Shown here piece after piece: positions 1 through 16,688 of a stretch of 64,000 bases of DNA. Numbering within the stretch: the first letter of the stretch is position 1; each line of letters starts with the position of its first letter. The stretch spans positions 8,202,491 through 8,266,490 of the forward strand of contig NC_051092.1 of NCBI RefSeq assembly GCF_901709675.1, written 5' to 3'. A program made the translations under genes and the position numbers. Source of the DNA: Syngnathus acus (taxonomy: Eukaryota > Chordata > Actinopteri > Syngnathiformes > Syngnathidae). The notes below the pieces were generated by a model that was not told the DNA's origin, did no database searches, and saw nothing but the letters and a program-made list of their open reading frames with translations.

Positions 1-3000
1 CACAATTTCAACAGGGTAGCCAGTGGCCATCAACCATTTTCTATTTCCTTCAGGTCATACAAAAGCTTTTGACATGTTCATTAAGTTTGCGTGATCTCGC
101 TACCTTCGACAGCCTTTCTGGCACAATGCTCACACATAATTAGTTACGCGTACAGCCTCCAGAAATGCTAATTGTTGCTCTCCTCCCATCACTCTGTAAT
201 TTCTTTCGATACAGTCTTCAACATCCTCCTCCTTTTCCCTCATTTGGTCGCTCTGTGGGTGGTGTGAGCCGCCACATTTAGACTGTCAAAGTTTTTCGGA
301 AAGCTCTCAGTGTCAGTTTAAATGTGCATGCTGTGGACATACACAGAAGGAAAAAAAGAAGTCCTATGGGCCCTATTTAAATGATGAATAGAAGAACTAG
401 TGCAAAATGGGATTATAGGATGTTATTAATTATTAAAATTAATATAGCCATGTACAAAGTGGAGCTCAAGTAGGTTGTCGTAGTCTAATAAGGTATACCT
501 TCTGTGCACGTGAGCAACGATATTTAAAAGGACCTTTAGAAATACTCAAAATAACCTTTAAATAACAAATCTATGTTGTCTCAAATGTATGTTTTACGCA
601 GTATTTTTCAGCATCCTCACACAATTTCACAAGTGAGTTATTACTTTTTCCTAGATGAACAAAAAATGTGTATTTTACAGGAGCAGATCAAAAAAAGAAA
701 GACAAAGACAAAGAAAGCAAAATGCTCAAACCACAATCCAAGTTTTTAATCAGATTGCTTCAATGTCTTCCCGACGCTGTTCAAAGCCCCTAGGGAGCAT
801 AGCACAGCATATTTGGATGCCGTCTAGGGATTGCATTATGTTGCTTGGAAGTATTAATCAATTACGTATCCTTGAATATTGTTTTATTATTATTAAGGAT
901 CTTCCTGCCTGCCTTCCCGCCAGTCTGCCTGCCCACCTACCTGTGTGTCTGCCTACGTTCCTGCCCTCAGCCCTGTGAATGCCCAGCCGTTTCCAGGCAC
1001 TCATCCCCGGCTTTTTCTTGGTCACTACCCCCACCCAGACTCTCCTTCCTCCTCGGCCCTGCCTCTCCACTGCTACTGCCCTGTCCGGAACCCCATTCTA
1101 CTGCTTCCCTTTTTTTCTTCCCCATTTTTCCCAATAAACAAAGTTTTGTGTTACACCTGGTTGTCATGTCTTGTACTTAACAATAAGGTTGTTGGGTTGA
1201 TATTATTTTTGCATTATTTGTTGACTATTGTTTGTTTTGTGTTTTTTTCATTTGACTATGTCCAGAAATGTTAATATAACTTTGTTGTATTTGTTTGAGT
1301 ACCCCAGGAAGAATAGGACCTCGGGATGACAAGCGGCTACTTTGTGGAAGCTTATGGGGATCCTGATGAAACATAAAACATGAACGAATAAAGAACATTA
1401 TATTTACATTGAATTCTGACTTTTTATGTGCTTGAATTTACTTTTCATTTGCTTTGAACATATGAATAATTTGCTGTGTATGAAAGGGTCATAGAATTTT
1501 GATTAACCACTCATGAAGATTCATCTACCCTAAGTATATTTTGTTTCTATAGGCCATTGTGTAATGTTGCAAGTTCGTAATTATTATTTTACATGTTCCA
1601 TCATTTCCCAAGGAATTATTTATGAATCTAATGTCGTTTCATTATCATTGCAGCAGATTAGGTTGAGAATCTCTGATCGGGAGAACATTTGGCATCAATT
1701 TAAATCAGGATTATTCGGCAACGTTTCACCTGCTGTTTGTTATGCTCTCCCATTGCAGACAATCAGTCCCATCCTTTCCCTTGACTCCTTCCCAGCTGTC
1801 TTTCATTTTGGTATTGTTCTGTTATTATCAAGGCCTTTGGTGTGGTCGATGCTTGGTCTGTTCCTTGTCATGTGTTAAATTGATGTTGTAGCCAGCACTT
1901 TTCTTTTGGGACTTTTTATTATTTTCCTGTCCAACTGTGACTTTTCAGATTTGGATTTTGCCTCGATAAACTTCGGTACTCTAAAAGTGGAAATATTGTG
2001 CAAATTGCCATGAACAGCAAAACATGGCACTTTACGAGTTAGATCACTCATGTTGAAATGATCGGTGGTTTCGGGTCTCCTTTCTGTTTCTTGTAGTACT
2101 AGGAAAGGACAATGGGACTGATGAGCTGCTCCCCGCTGTTTCTACAATAACCAGAGAAAAATTCTGGCATTCCAAACCAATTAAACATGAACCACATTTG
2201 TGGTCTGGGTTTAAAACCCTTGTAAACCTTTCTGCGCTAACATCTTTTTGCAGTAGCTATTTGTATTTACTTTTTCCCACCAGATGATGAGCGGAGCATT
2301 CTGCTTTGTTCTTATTTTCTTTTTTTTGCAAATTCAATCCAAAAATGATTTTTCAGCATTCAGAATATATTTTTTAGGTGTTGACAGTTGGTGGCAGTTT
2401 TATATGTTATCCTACCACCACCTGCAGGACTGAAGTATGACTGCACAGACTTGAACATAGCGTGTGGGCTTCTGGTGGGGTTCTACAATTTACACAAGCT
2501 TTACTTTTATGCCCAAAATTGTTGTGTTCCATTTTACATGTCTGTTATTTTAAATCAAATTAAAAAAAATTTAGAACGTTCATTGCAAAAATTAAAACAA
2601 GGACTTCAATTTAGGTACCTCTGCAACTCGCTTATCAAGTAATGCAAATAAACCTGTGGAATTTTAACAGCATCCACCCACTACTATGACGGCCTTGGTT
2701 GCTTGCTTGGCTTTCTGATTATGTTGTATGGGTGTACCAGAGATTCCGACAATATATGAGGCAAGAGTGTCACCTATGGGTCGAGGAGGAATCAACACCC
2801 TGTGTGTGTGTGTGACAGGGACAGGGACAGAGACAGGACACGCTAGATAAAATATTCTAATTTGAATAAATAGCACCAGGGCAATGCAAAGCAATAAAAA
2901 ATCACTTCTGTGAATAATTCATGTTTATCCTGTAACATGTCCCAGCAGTGTAATCACATAGACACTGTTGTTTGACAGGAAGGAAAAAAATACAATTTAG

Positions 3001-5100
3001 TTGGTAAAAATGATCACATGTAGCAGTAATTGACACTAATGAATATGATTTTTCCTACTTTGCCTGTGGATCAAATGCTAATCAAAATGGGAAGTATGAA
3101 AGACAACACCAACAGGCGTGACATAAGCAGCTAATGAAAGACAGTAGGCTAGTGGGACAGGAATAGACATACTGCCGCTAATAAGTTCCTGTTCATTAGA
3201 GCGTGCAGATTCCTTGTATCTTGTCTGTTTACGCTTACTGACAGCCTCGACAGCCTATGCTGTCAAATGCATACTTTTAGCTGCATCCTAAAAATGCAAA
3301 TTCGTCAGTGTCACCAAATATTTTGAAAAGCTTATTTTAGTAACTGGCTTGGTGTACTATTATTGGGTGATGACGTGAGTCTCTACAATGTGTGACTCAG
3401 CGTTTGAAAACAGAAGGGATTGGTCTTTCACGCCAGCAATTTGAGGACATTTTCTTGTGTCTGAGTATATCACTGCCTGTGGTAGGATGAGTCACAAGAA
3501 GTGGAGTCAATGTAACAGACTTCGATCTCGTTCACGCTGTCTCTCCCTGTTATTATCACCCAGTGGACCTCTGAAAATGTCGACCAAAGAAGCACAACAA
3601 TCAATGAAATCAAATGGGGAAAAATGAAGGTCCCATTGTCCTGTGGCAAATAAATTATTTAAAATGTGCAAACAAATAATATCAAAAGAAATGGAGCCCA
3701 ACTGGAGCTATAATAAGTAGTGCATCATATCAGTTCACTTGTAGAAAGACAGATTTAATTTACTTCAATAAACTGTGGTCCAGCATTCATAGTGGGCAGA
3801 TGTTTAGTGGGCCAGCGTCTTCAGGGGCCGGTGCGATTAAGTCTTTAAAAGAAATGCAATGACTCAATACTTCATTAATTTCTTTCCTCATTTTAGACAG
3901 TGAATTGAACCAATCAAAAACACTGTCAGCTATTCGGGAAACTGGAGTAGCACATCTAAATATCAATTTTCTGACGTTTGTTAATCGGATTCATTGCCAC
4001 AGCAAGCAAACAACACGGCTGAGAAATCATTGTTTGTCATACAATCCGGATCAGAGACACGGTGACGTGAAATATCCAGAATTTTGTTCAACAGTTTCAC
4101 AATACAAGGAAGCACAAACGTCAAAATATTTTGTTTAGTCATCCAAAAGAACTGAGGTCAGAAGTTACAGTTGTTGGATGAGCGGGCTTGGATCACACAC
4201 AATCCCTGTTGAATGCTTCATCCCAAATATGATGGGTCAGTGCATTGTACAGTAGTTCTTCCTCGTGAAACTTATTTAACTTTCTACGGTAAAGCTTACT
4301 TAATGCACTGGAGCACAATCATGCTTGAAAAGAAAACGGCTTTCGACAAACAAAGCCACATGCATAGAACTGTCAAAAGTATCTAGACAGGAACAAAAGG
4401 TTCAAACCACTAACTGGCCGCAAGTGATTATTACTATATTGATTATACAACTTAGTTTGTATACATTGTGGTCATGTTCAATTGTGGCTGAATGGAGATT
4501 GAAAGAAATGCAATCTTTTAAGTTTGTAAATCAAGATTTTAAAATATGCTATTAGTCGTCTAGCATGTTATGGTTTTCTTTTCTTTTTGCCTATTAATAC
4601 AAGTGTTTCTATAAGAGCAAGGAAACATGACTGAAAGAATAACTCCCTCTATGTTTTCCACACTGCTGAAAAATCCCCCAAAGAAACAAAAACACAAATT
4701 CCTGTTAAACAGTTCAAGCCTGCTTGAATTCACTTGAGTTTGTGGCGTACAAAAGTAAAATACCTCCTTTACTCTGATACCTTTACTCTGACACCACTAA
4801 ATTAAATGTTGTGCAATGAAGGCCTCCGATTTTTGTTATGGAACATTAGTGAACAAACAATATCAGAAAGCCAAAGGAAGGCACAGGAGGGATAACGTTC
4901 AGAAGATTAAAGCACCCAAAGAACTGTTCACTGCATCATCTGAAAATGGAATGACCACACAAGAACTCAAAACTAACCATGTAATGGCTGCCCACAAAAA
5001 TTAATAGGTCAGGCAAAGAAAGCATTCATGAGTGAAGAATCTACATAGGATAATTCTAGAGGAGCTGGGGAGATCCTAATCCTAGTTGTGAGTACTAAAG
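1..5100. other. Gene-poor left flank, nothing recognised
   Basis: I find no exon that I can assign to a family. Short open frames here have no recognisable domains. Positions 896-1000 are a C/T-rich CCTGCCTG-like low-complexity tract. AATAAA hexamers occur at 1133-1138 and 1387-1392, the second shortly after a possible splice acceptor near 1309, so a terminal exon of an unseen upstream transcript is possible but unsupported. Human ELF5 lies next to EHF, but no ELF5-like ETS or PNT sequence was visible here. Confidence 0.5.
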
Positions 5101-5262
5101 CCTATACCAGCAGTCATCGGGCAGTAGGCGGGGGACACCCTGAGCTGGTTGCTAGCCAATCGCAGGGCACACGGAGACAAACAACCATTCGAACCCGTGC
5201 CCTCCTAACTGTGAGGCGAACGTGCTAACCAGTGATCCACCGAGTTGCCGGGCGACAGGCAT
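5101..5262 (-). repeat. SINE-like dispersed repeat, copy A
   Basis: This stretch shares its core (ACACCCTGAGCTGG, then CCAATCGCAGGGCACAC) with copies near 15706, 27822, 28787 and 59731. It is in reverse orientation to the long copy at 15706. The right part carries the complement of a tRNA-like promoter region. I assign it to a non-autonomous SINE-like family common in teleosts; the family name is not known to me. Confidence 0.7.
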
Positions 5263-7204
5263 TGTTTTAAAAAAAAACAAGCTCATTACCATTTGCCAAA
5301 ATCTTGAGGAAACCACAAAGGTGGAAAATTTTGGCCAGATGTTGTACACGAGCAAATGCCGTCAGCCACAAATTGCCTTTGTCCTATTTGAATATTTTTG
5401 GAAAACAAGAAAAAAAAACAAATTTTTTATAATCTACTGTTATTTTTAAATTGGGTCTTTTTTTACTTTCACTTACTTTTTTACCCATGTAGTTGAAGTT
5501 TATGTTACAATATAAATGAAAAAATACCAATACGTTATCTCATAATATTGTTTTTGTTTTATAAACACTGCAGACTTGTTGACATTGCAGAAAGTACTTT
5601 ATAGACTGTTGGCTTTAGACTTTATTTTAGCTCACACACCTTCAGCGGTGCATCATGAAGCTATTTTAAGACATGATGTGTAAGATTGTATTGTGGTGAG
5701 CTCATTCATTGCGCTCGAGAAAATTTACTTGCCGGAAAGAGCTACTGTTGTCACATAGCAGGTTTTGAGTAAATTTCCAGAGCACTAATTCACAACAAAA
5801 AACTAAACTCAAAGCTGACCTAATATTTTCACCACTTTTGGTGTATCGATGAAGTAACTTTTAAAAAGTAACCGAAAGCACCTCATGTATCAAGATGACA
5901 ACATAATTGTGACCTTATAACGCATAACACATATTTCTTTCTTAAAGTTCAGACGTTATTTCAAGAACTTACATGAGCAATTTCATTTTACTTCTGTGGA
6001 GTTGGATGTGTGTCAGATACAGTAAGTCTCTTCATAAATGTGTGCTTTTCCACTTGAGATAGCGATTGAAAAGAAAGTGGGAGCTGAGCCAACAGGGAAT
6101 ATGAAAGCATGAACATGTGCCAAGTGTGTGCAGGCGGGTCTCTATGCAAATATCTACCTGCATGGAGCAAGCAAGATCAACCAATTGGAGTCTGAGGAAA
6201 TTTGAGGAAGTTAAATATTCATTGTAGTAGGAAGCACCTACGGTTAGCAATTCAAATCCTTGACTTATTTTACTGGAGACATTTACGCTAAGAGTATTAG
6301 TAATCTGCCGGAACTTTAATGATCATTCAACAAAGGTGGAAGTGAGATCTCTTGCAGGCCTGGTTGGACCAATTTGCTGCACTGGTAGGCTGCCAAAATA
6401 TTATTGGATTTTATACTGAAATCAATTCAAATTGAAATAGTCCCGTCTTATTTATTTGGAAAAAAAAATGTTACATTTATTTTTTTTGTGTGTGTTTGGA
6501 TGGACGGATGAATGGAAGGACGGATGGATGGGTTGGGTGGGTGGATGGATAGATGGATGGATGGTAGAAATAAAAGGAATTTGTAAACACAATTTCCCAA
6601 TGTCCGTAGGTGTGACGTTGAGCAATTACATCAATTATTATGTATGATTATTAAGTATTAAGCGACCATGTCAGGGTACATGCACGCAAATATGTTTTAA
6701 AAGTATAAGTTCAAACATTGTGACTTCTCTCACTGAGTACTGAAAAAACTGACAGTTATATTATAGTTTTCTGACACCTATTACTCAATATGAGAGACCA
6801 TTAAGTGTGATTTACTTCTTCAGTACAAACAAGTCTGCTCTGTTGCATCTGCTGGGGAATTTTGCAAACAGCAAACAACTGAGGATCTTCTTTGGAATAA
6901 TGGTTTTGCTTTGGTAAAACCGCAATCAGTGTGATCCGTGGTGGAACCAGATTTGCCTGTTTATGATGGTGAAGTTGAAGGTGAGGGTGTTTTGTGAAGG
7001 CGTGACCCAGACCTTGAAGGCAGAAGGGAAGAGTAAACAAATGCATCATAGTTCTCATCAGGTTGTTTAATTGAATGACAGTGTGATAGAATTGCATGCA
7101 GATGGAACACTATTTACCCCATAACTGGTTAACCTTTAAAAAGAACACATGCAACCAATAAAAAAAAAAATATATATATATACTATATATATAATTTTGT
7201 TTTT
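5263..7204. other. Intergenic, no gene seen
   Basis: AT-rich sequence without a recognisable exon apart from a short GATG-type microsatellite at 6498-6564. A T/A-rich run around 7168-7195 sits at the 3' end of the LINE that follows. Confidence 0.5.
6498..6564. repeat. Imperfect (GGAT)n microsatellite
   Basis: Interrupted GGAT/GGAC tetranucleotide units. Such units also form the tails of several elements in this window, so it may mark an old element end. Confidence 0.75.
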
Positions 7205-8510
7205 TACATTTAAACCGTATGTAGATAACAGTGTGTGAAAGACTTCACGCTCCCCATCCACTTCGTCCAGCTCATCCCAGGGAGACAGTCTCTCCAGCGC
7301 GTCCTGGGTCGTACCCGGGGTCTCCTGCCGGTGGGACATGCCCGGAAGACCTCCAGGGGGAGTTGTCCTGGAGGCATCCTAATGAGATGCCCGAGCCACC
7401 TCATCTGGCTCCTTTCAACGTGGAGGAGCAGCAGCTCGACTCCGAGTCCCTCACAGATGACTCAGCTTCTTACCCTATCTCTAAGGGAGAACCTGAACAC
7501 CCTGCAGAGGATAGGAGCATAGATCGAGCAGTAAATTGAGAGCTTTACCTTTCGACTCAGCTCCCTCTTCACCACGATGGACCGGTACAGAGTCCACATC
7601 ACAGCAGACGCTGCAACGATCCGCCTGTCGATCTCATGCTTCATCCTGCCTTCGCTCATGAACAAGAACCCTAGGTACTTGATCTCCTCCACTTGTGGCA
7701 GGATCTCATCACCGACCCGGAGAGGGCATTCCACCCTGGAGGTGCTGATTTTTACTCCTTCACACTCAGCTGCAAACCGGTCCAGTGAGAGCTGGAAATC
7801 CCGGCTTGAAGAAGCCAACAACACCACATCATCTGCAAAAAGCAGAGATACAATGCTGAGGTCACCAAACCGGACACCCACACAATGCCTCGACTGCGCA
7901 TAGAAATTCTGTCCATTAAAGTTATGAACAGAATCAGTGACAAAGGACAGCCTTGGCGAAGTCCAACCCTCACTGGAAACGAATCCGACTAACTGCCGGA
8001 AATGCGGATCAAACTCTGACATCAGTGATTAAAGGACCAAACCAGAACAGCCCCACAACATCCAGAGCCTTTAAGAATCCCATTGGATCTCATCCACCCC
8101 CGGGGCCTTGTCACTTTTTAACTACCTCAGCGACTTCGACCCCAGAGATGGGAGAGCCCACCTCAGAGTCTCCAGGCCCTGCTTCCACAATTTAAGGCGT
8201 GACCGTGGAATTGAGGAGGTCTTTGAAGTATTCTCGGGCTCTTTTCCTGTCAGAGAGGCAACATTCTATGTCCCTAGAGCCAGCTTCTGTAGCCGGGGAT
8301 CAGACCGCCAAGGTCCGCGCCTTTGGCCGCCCCCCAGCTCACTCTGCACCTGACCCCTTTGGCCCTTCCCACAGGTGGGAAGAAGGACCGATGTTGCCTT
8401 TTCGGACTGTGCCCAGCCGGCCTGGTGATGGCCCGGCCACCAGACACTTGCTTTCGAGCTCCACCTCCAGACCTTGCTCCAGAGGGGGGCCCCAGTGACC
8501 CACATCCGGG
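7205..8510 (-). mobile_element. 5'-truncated RTE-type LINE (Rex3-like), degenerate
   Basis: Read on the minus strand, this encodes pieces of a non-LTR reverse transcriptase. The catalytic FADDVVLL motif is in the frame at 8022-7462, followed by the VEEIKYLGFLF block and the DRRIVAASAVM...YRSIVVKRELSRK block. Closer to the 3' end another frame carries the C-terminal MRWLGHLIRMPPGQLP and RPRTRWRD block. Upstream (plus 8080-8110) the minus strand reads the PGVDEI motif of the RT palm. The blocks lie in different frames and are shortened, so the copy is dead. The motif order and C-terminus match the Rex3/RTE LINEs of fish; the clade name is from memory. It ends about 100 bp before the first ehf coding exon. 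Confidence 0.8.
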
Positions 8511-8614
8511 AAAGGGAGAACTGAGTGTGTTGCTGAGTTATATCACTGTTTGGACTCTTTGAATGTATCTTCTCCTGCTGCATTTTGATTATGATGAATG
8601 TGTGTTGCAGCAAT

Positions 8615-13621
<5,007 letters not shown>

Positions 13622-13908
13622 TGGAATTATTTTATAGACTTGAATGTTGTATGATTTTAGTTGATTTGATGTTTTTTATTAGATAAATGTGAGATTCTGA
13701 CTTTGTACTTTTGCCGAAAGTGAGAAACCGTTTTTGTTTTTTTTATATACTATAACACATTGTAGACCAGATAGTCCAAAATGAAGACATGTGACTACAT
13801 GTCAGATGACTAATATTGTAAATGAGGCTACTTGTAGTTTAAATTATTTTTTGCCATAATGCATTTCTTTTAGCGTGTGTATGTGAATGTTTTTTTATGT
13901 TTGATATA

Positions 13909-13914
13909 AATAAA
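13909..13914 (+). promoter_or_regulatory. ehf: Candidate ehf poly(A) signal
   Basis: An AATAAA hexamer lies 288 bases after the ehf stop codon. It is the first canonical signal in a context of T-rich sequence. Confidence 0.6.
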
Positions 13915-14903
13915 ACTGGTCATTACGATTTATCTTTCTCAGTGATGTGGTACAATGTGACATGGCGGGACATATGGAAAAGAAACTTGTAATATCATGG
14001 CTCGAACGACACCCATGTTACTGCAACTGAATGACTGCACCTTGTAGAATTTCTGCCAACCTGGTTGCAGGCCATCTCGACCATAGTGACAAGATAACCG
14101 TAGAATGAACAGAAGCCACTTGTGCTACTGTTGTCACATGCAAATTTGGTTTCTAATCTCAAATTTGATTTATCTGGTTTCTATAACCCTTCATTTGTAT
14201 AGTGGGTTTATGATTGGCACCTCATTTTATTAACTGACTGCTTCAAATCTAGCTCACATCAGTGTTGCACCTGTGACATTTGCCACTTGGTCCTCATTGT
14301 CCTCTCAGATAAACAAAACAGTGTGAATACCATTATGCATCTGTTTTCTATAGGACTATCACTTATGTTTATTAGGGTCGCTTCACCCGCAAATAACTCA
14401 TTGCCGAACTAATCTAATTTAACAGTAAACCTACTAGACTGCTAAACATACATACCTACATCTATCGATTAACCTTATTAGGATGTATTAGAGCCTATCC
14501 CAATGGACTTGTGATGAAAGGCAGGCTATACCACCAGCCAATCACTGGACTGATGAACCTTTTGTTCAATGACGTTAATAGAAAGTAGATGAATGTAAAA
14601 TCACGTGATTGAGAACGGAAAGACAGTCAAGATGCCTTGTTTCCGACTGGGCTGAGATAGTATTATAGATATATGATATATGAGATACATTATTGTCCAA
14701 CTCAAAAAATAATAATAATTCTCATCTCATACATTACTGTACTTTTGCTGACTCGCTGTGATACTTCTTGGTTGACTTTTGATAAAACCAATTATATTTT
14801 TTAGTAAACACACACAAAACCATAGCTGTTATTGCAAGTTATGTAAATTAGTTACACAACAAGTTATACAACTGCAAGCAAGCACTCTACATTAGGCTGT
14901 ATC

Positions 14904-15037
<134 letters not shown>

Positions 15038-15705
15038 ACAGCAGTAACAAGGACCATCACGAACTGCCCCATGAATGACAACAGAAAGATTTGGAGAAGC
15101 AAGATCATGCTTTTGTACTTAGGAACATTTAAGAGTTAATTTTACAAAAGTTTATTTTTACAAAAGTACTTTTGACACCTTGCTCCCCTCATGAGGACAT
15201 GTTTAAGAGAGTGAAACATCTACTGTAAGATGGTGTTGGCCCTCTTGTACTTAGGGATGTACGAACTACAATAGCAGTGCTGCAAACCTGTGCACAAAGT
15301 CACTGACTGAGGTGCGTCAGGAAGAACTACGCAGCAGGAAGACCACCTAACCTGTATTTCAAGTATGTACAGTACATGAAACAATACAAAACAATGTGGT
15401 GTTATTGCTCTGCTGCTCTTATTGACAAATCTAACTGAGTCCACCACTATCGACCAAACTGCCACAGCCAGATTGTAGGTTAAGCAAATAACACAAATCT
15501 AACATGTTAATTGTTAAACCTGTTAAGTTTGTCCATGACATCAATGACCAGTCATGCATGCTAGGCCCAGGTGAAAAAAATGTACTCAAACCGGTCATGA
15601 GCTTCCATGAATCATTGAAGAAGGAACAAAAAAAAATGAAATGTCAGAATTTCATTGAAAATGAATTGCATTTTGTACAAATAAGTCCTATTTAAAGGAA
15701 CAGTT

Positions 15706-16074
15706 CCAGCAAGGTGGCGGCATGGTAACGCACTGTTTTGTATGTTTGCCTCACAGTGCGGAGGTTGTGGGTTCAACATCTGGCTCCGGCCTTCCTGTGT
15801 GGCGTTTGCATGTTCTCCTCATGCCTGCGTAGATTTACTTAGTGTGCTCCAGTTTCCTTCCATGTTCCAAAAACATGCATGATAGGCTGATTGAAAACTC
15901 CACATTGCCCATAGGTGTGAGTGTGAATGTTTGTTTGTCTATGTATTCCCTGCGATTGGCTTGCAACCAGTTCAGGGTATTCCCCGCCGAATCAGGTGGG
16001 ATAGGCTCCAGCACGCCCACGGCCCCCGTGGGACAGGACAAGCGGTATAGAAAATGGGTGGATGGATGGAAGAT
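15706..16074 (+). repeat. SINE-like dispersed repeat, copy B (longest)
   Basis: Near-complete copy. The left end GGCGGCATGGTAACGC...GTTTGCCTCACAG...GGTTCAACATC resembles tRNA box A/B spacing. A middle part with ACATGCATGATAGG and GGCTTGCAACCAGTTCAGGG follows, then GGGATAGGCTCCAGCACGCCC and a GGATGGATGG tail. The features suggest a tRNA-derived SINE. The family is known from many teleosts; I do not assign a name. Confidence 0.8.
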
Positions 16075-16302
16075 ATGGTATTACTATGTATGCATTCTTT
16101 TTTTAAATGTGATTTTCATTGTCGGACAGCAATGTGTCTCTGTTTAGATACATATTTTCAGGATCTGGGCAATAGGAATATAGAATCATTAAATTCATCA
16201 ATATGTTGATGAATGCATATGTTGGTTTGATGCTTAGATTGAAAGATTTCCCAAATATACGTATGTAATATCAATCTATGGGAGGAGGGGTGTGAATGTA
16301 GC

Positions 16303-16316
16303 GGGGGGGGGGGGGG
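16303..16316. repeat. G14 homopolymer
   Basis: Fourteen consecutive G residues about 370 bases upstream of the pdhx start codon. A similar G14 run occurs at 51190. Confidence 0.95.
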
Positions 16317-16688
16317 ACTGATGGTAAAGTAGTTAATGCAATTTAGCCTTAGTTTATCACTTTAGTATATGCATTAATTTATATTAGTTTCTTTGCAAAC
16401 ATGCCACATCCAATATGGCAGTCGCGCTAACGCATCGAACAAGACATCTCCAGGTTTCATGCCTTTACGTTTATGGCCCGAGCCCGGAAAGGCCACTTGT
16501 GAACCACGCCTGTCCGTTTGTCTTCAAAGTAATCAATGTCAAACCAAACACATACTACAACTTAAAAGTATTTTCCTTTGTATTTTACTATACTTATAAC
16601 TATATCATAATACAGCATTATTCAATTTTCTGAAAATAGAAATATTTTGATCAGGCACAGGCAAGTCTCTCCCAATGAGGGCATCAAC

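Noticed and set aside
7231-7539. Plus-strand open frames over the LINE
   Set aside because: Shadows of the minus-strand reverse-transcriptase remnant, which has the recognisable motifs.
15706-15800. Genuine tRNA gene
   Set aside because: The box A/B-like stretch is the head of a dispersed SINE-like repeat; no cloverleaf with paired acceptor stem could be drawn.
16647-16688. Upstream in-frame ATG as the pdhx start
   Set aside because: MAASLRLG at 16689 aligns with the mammalian start; the extra 14 residues have no match and would only lengthen the presequence.
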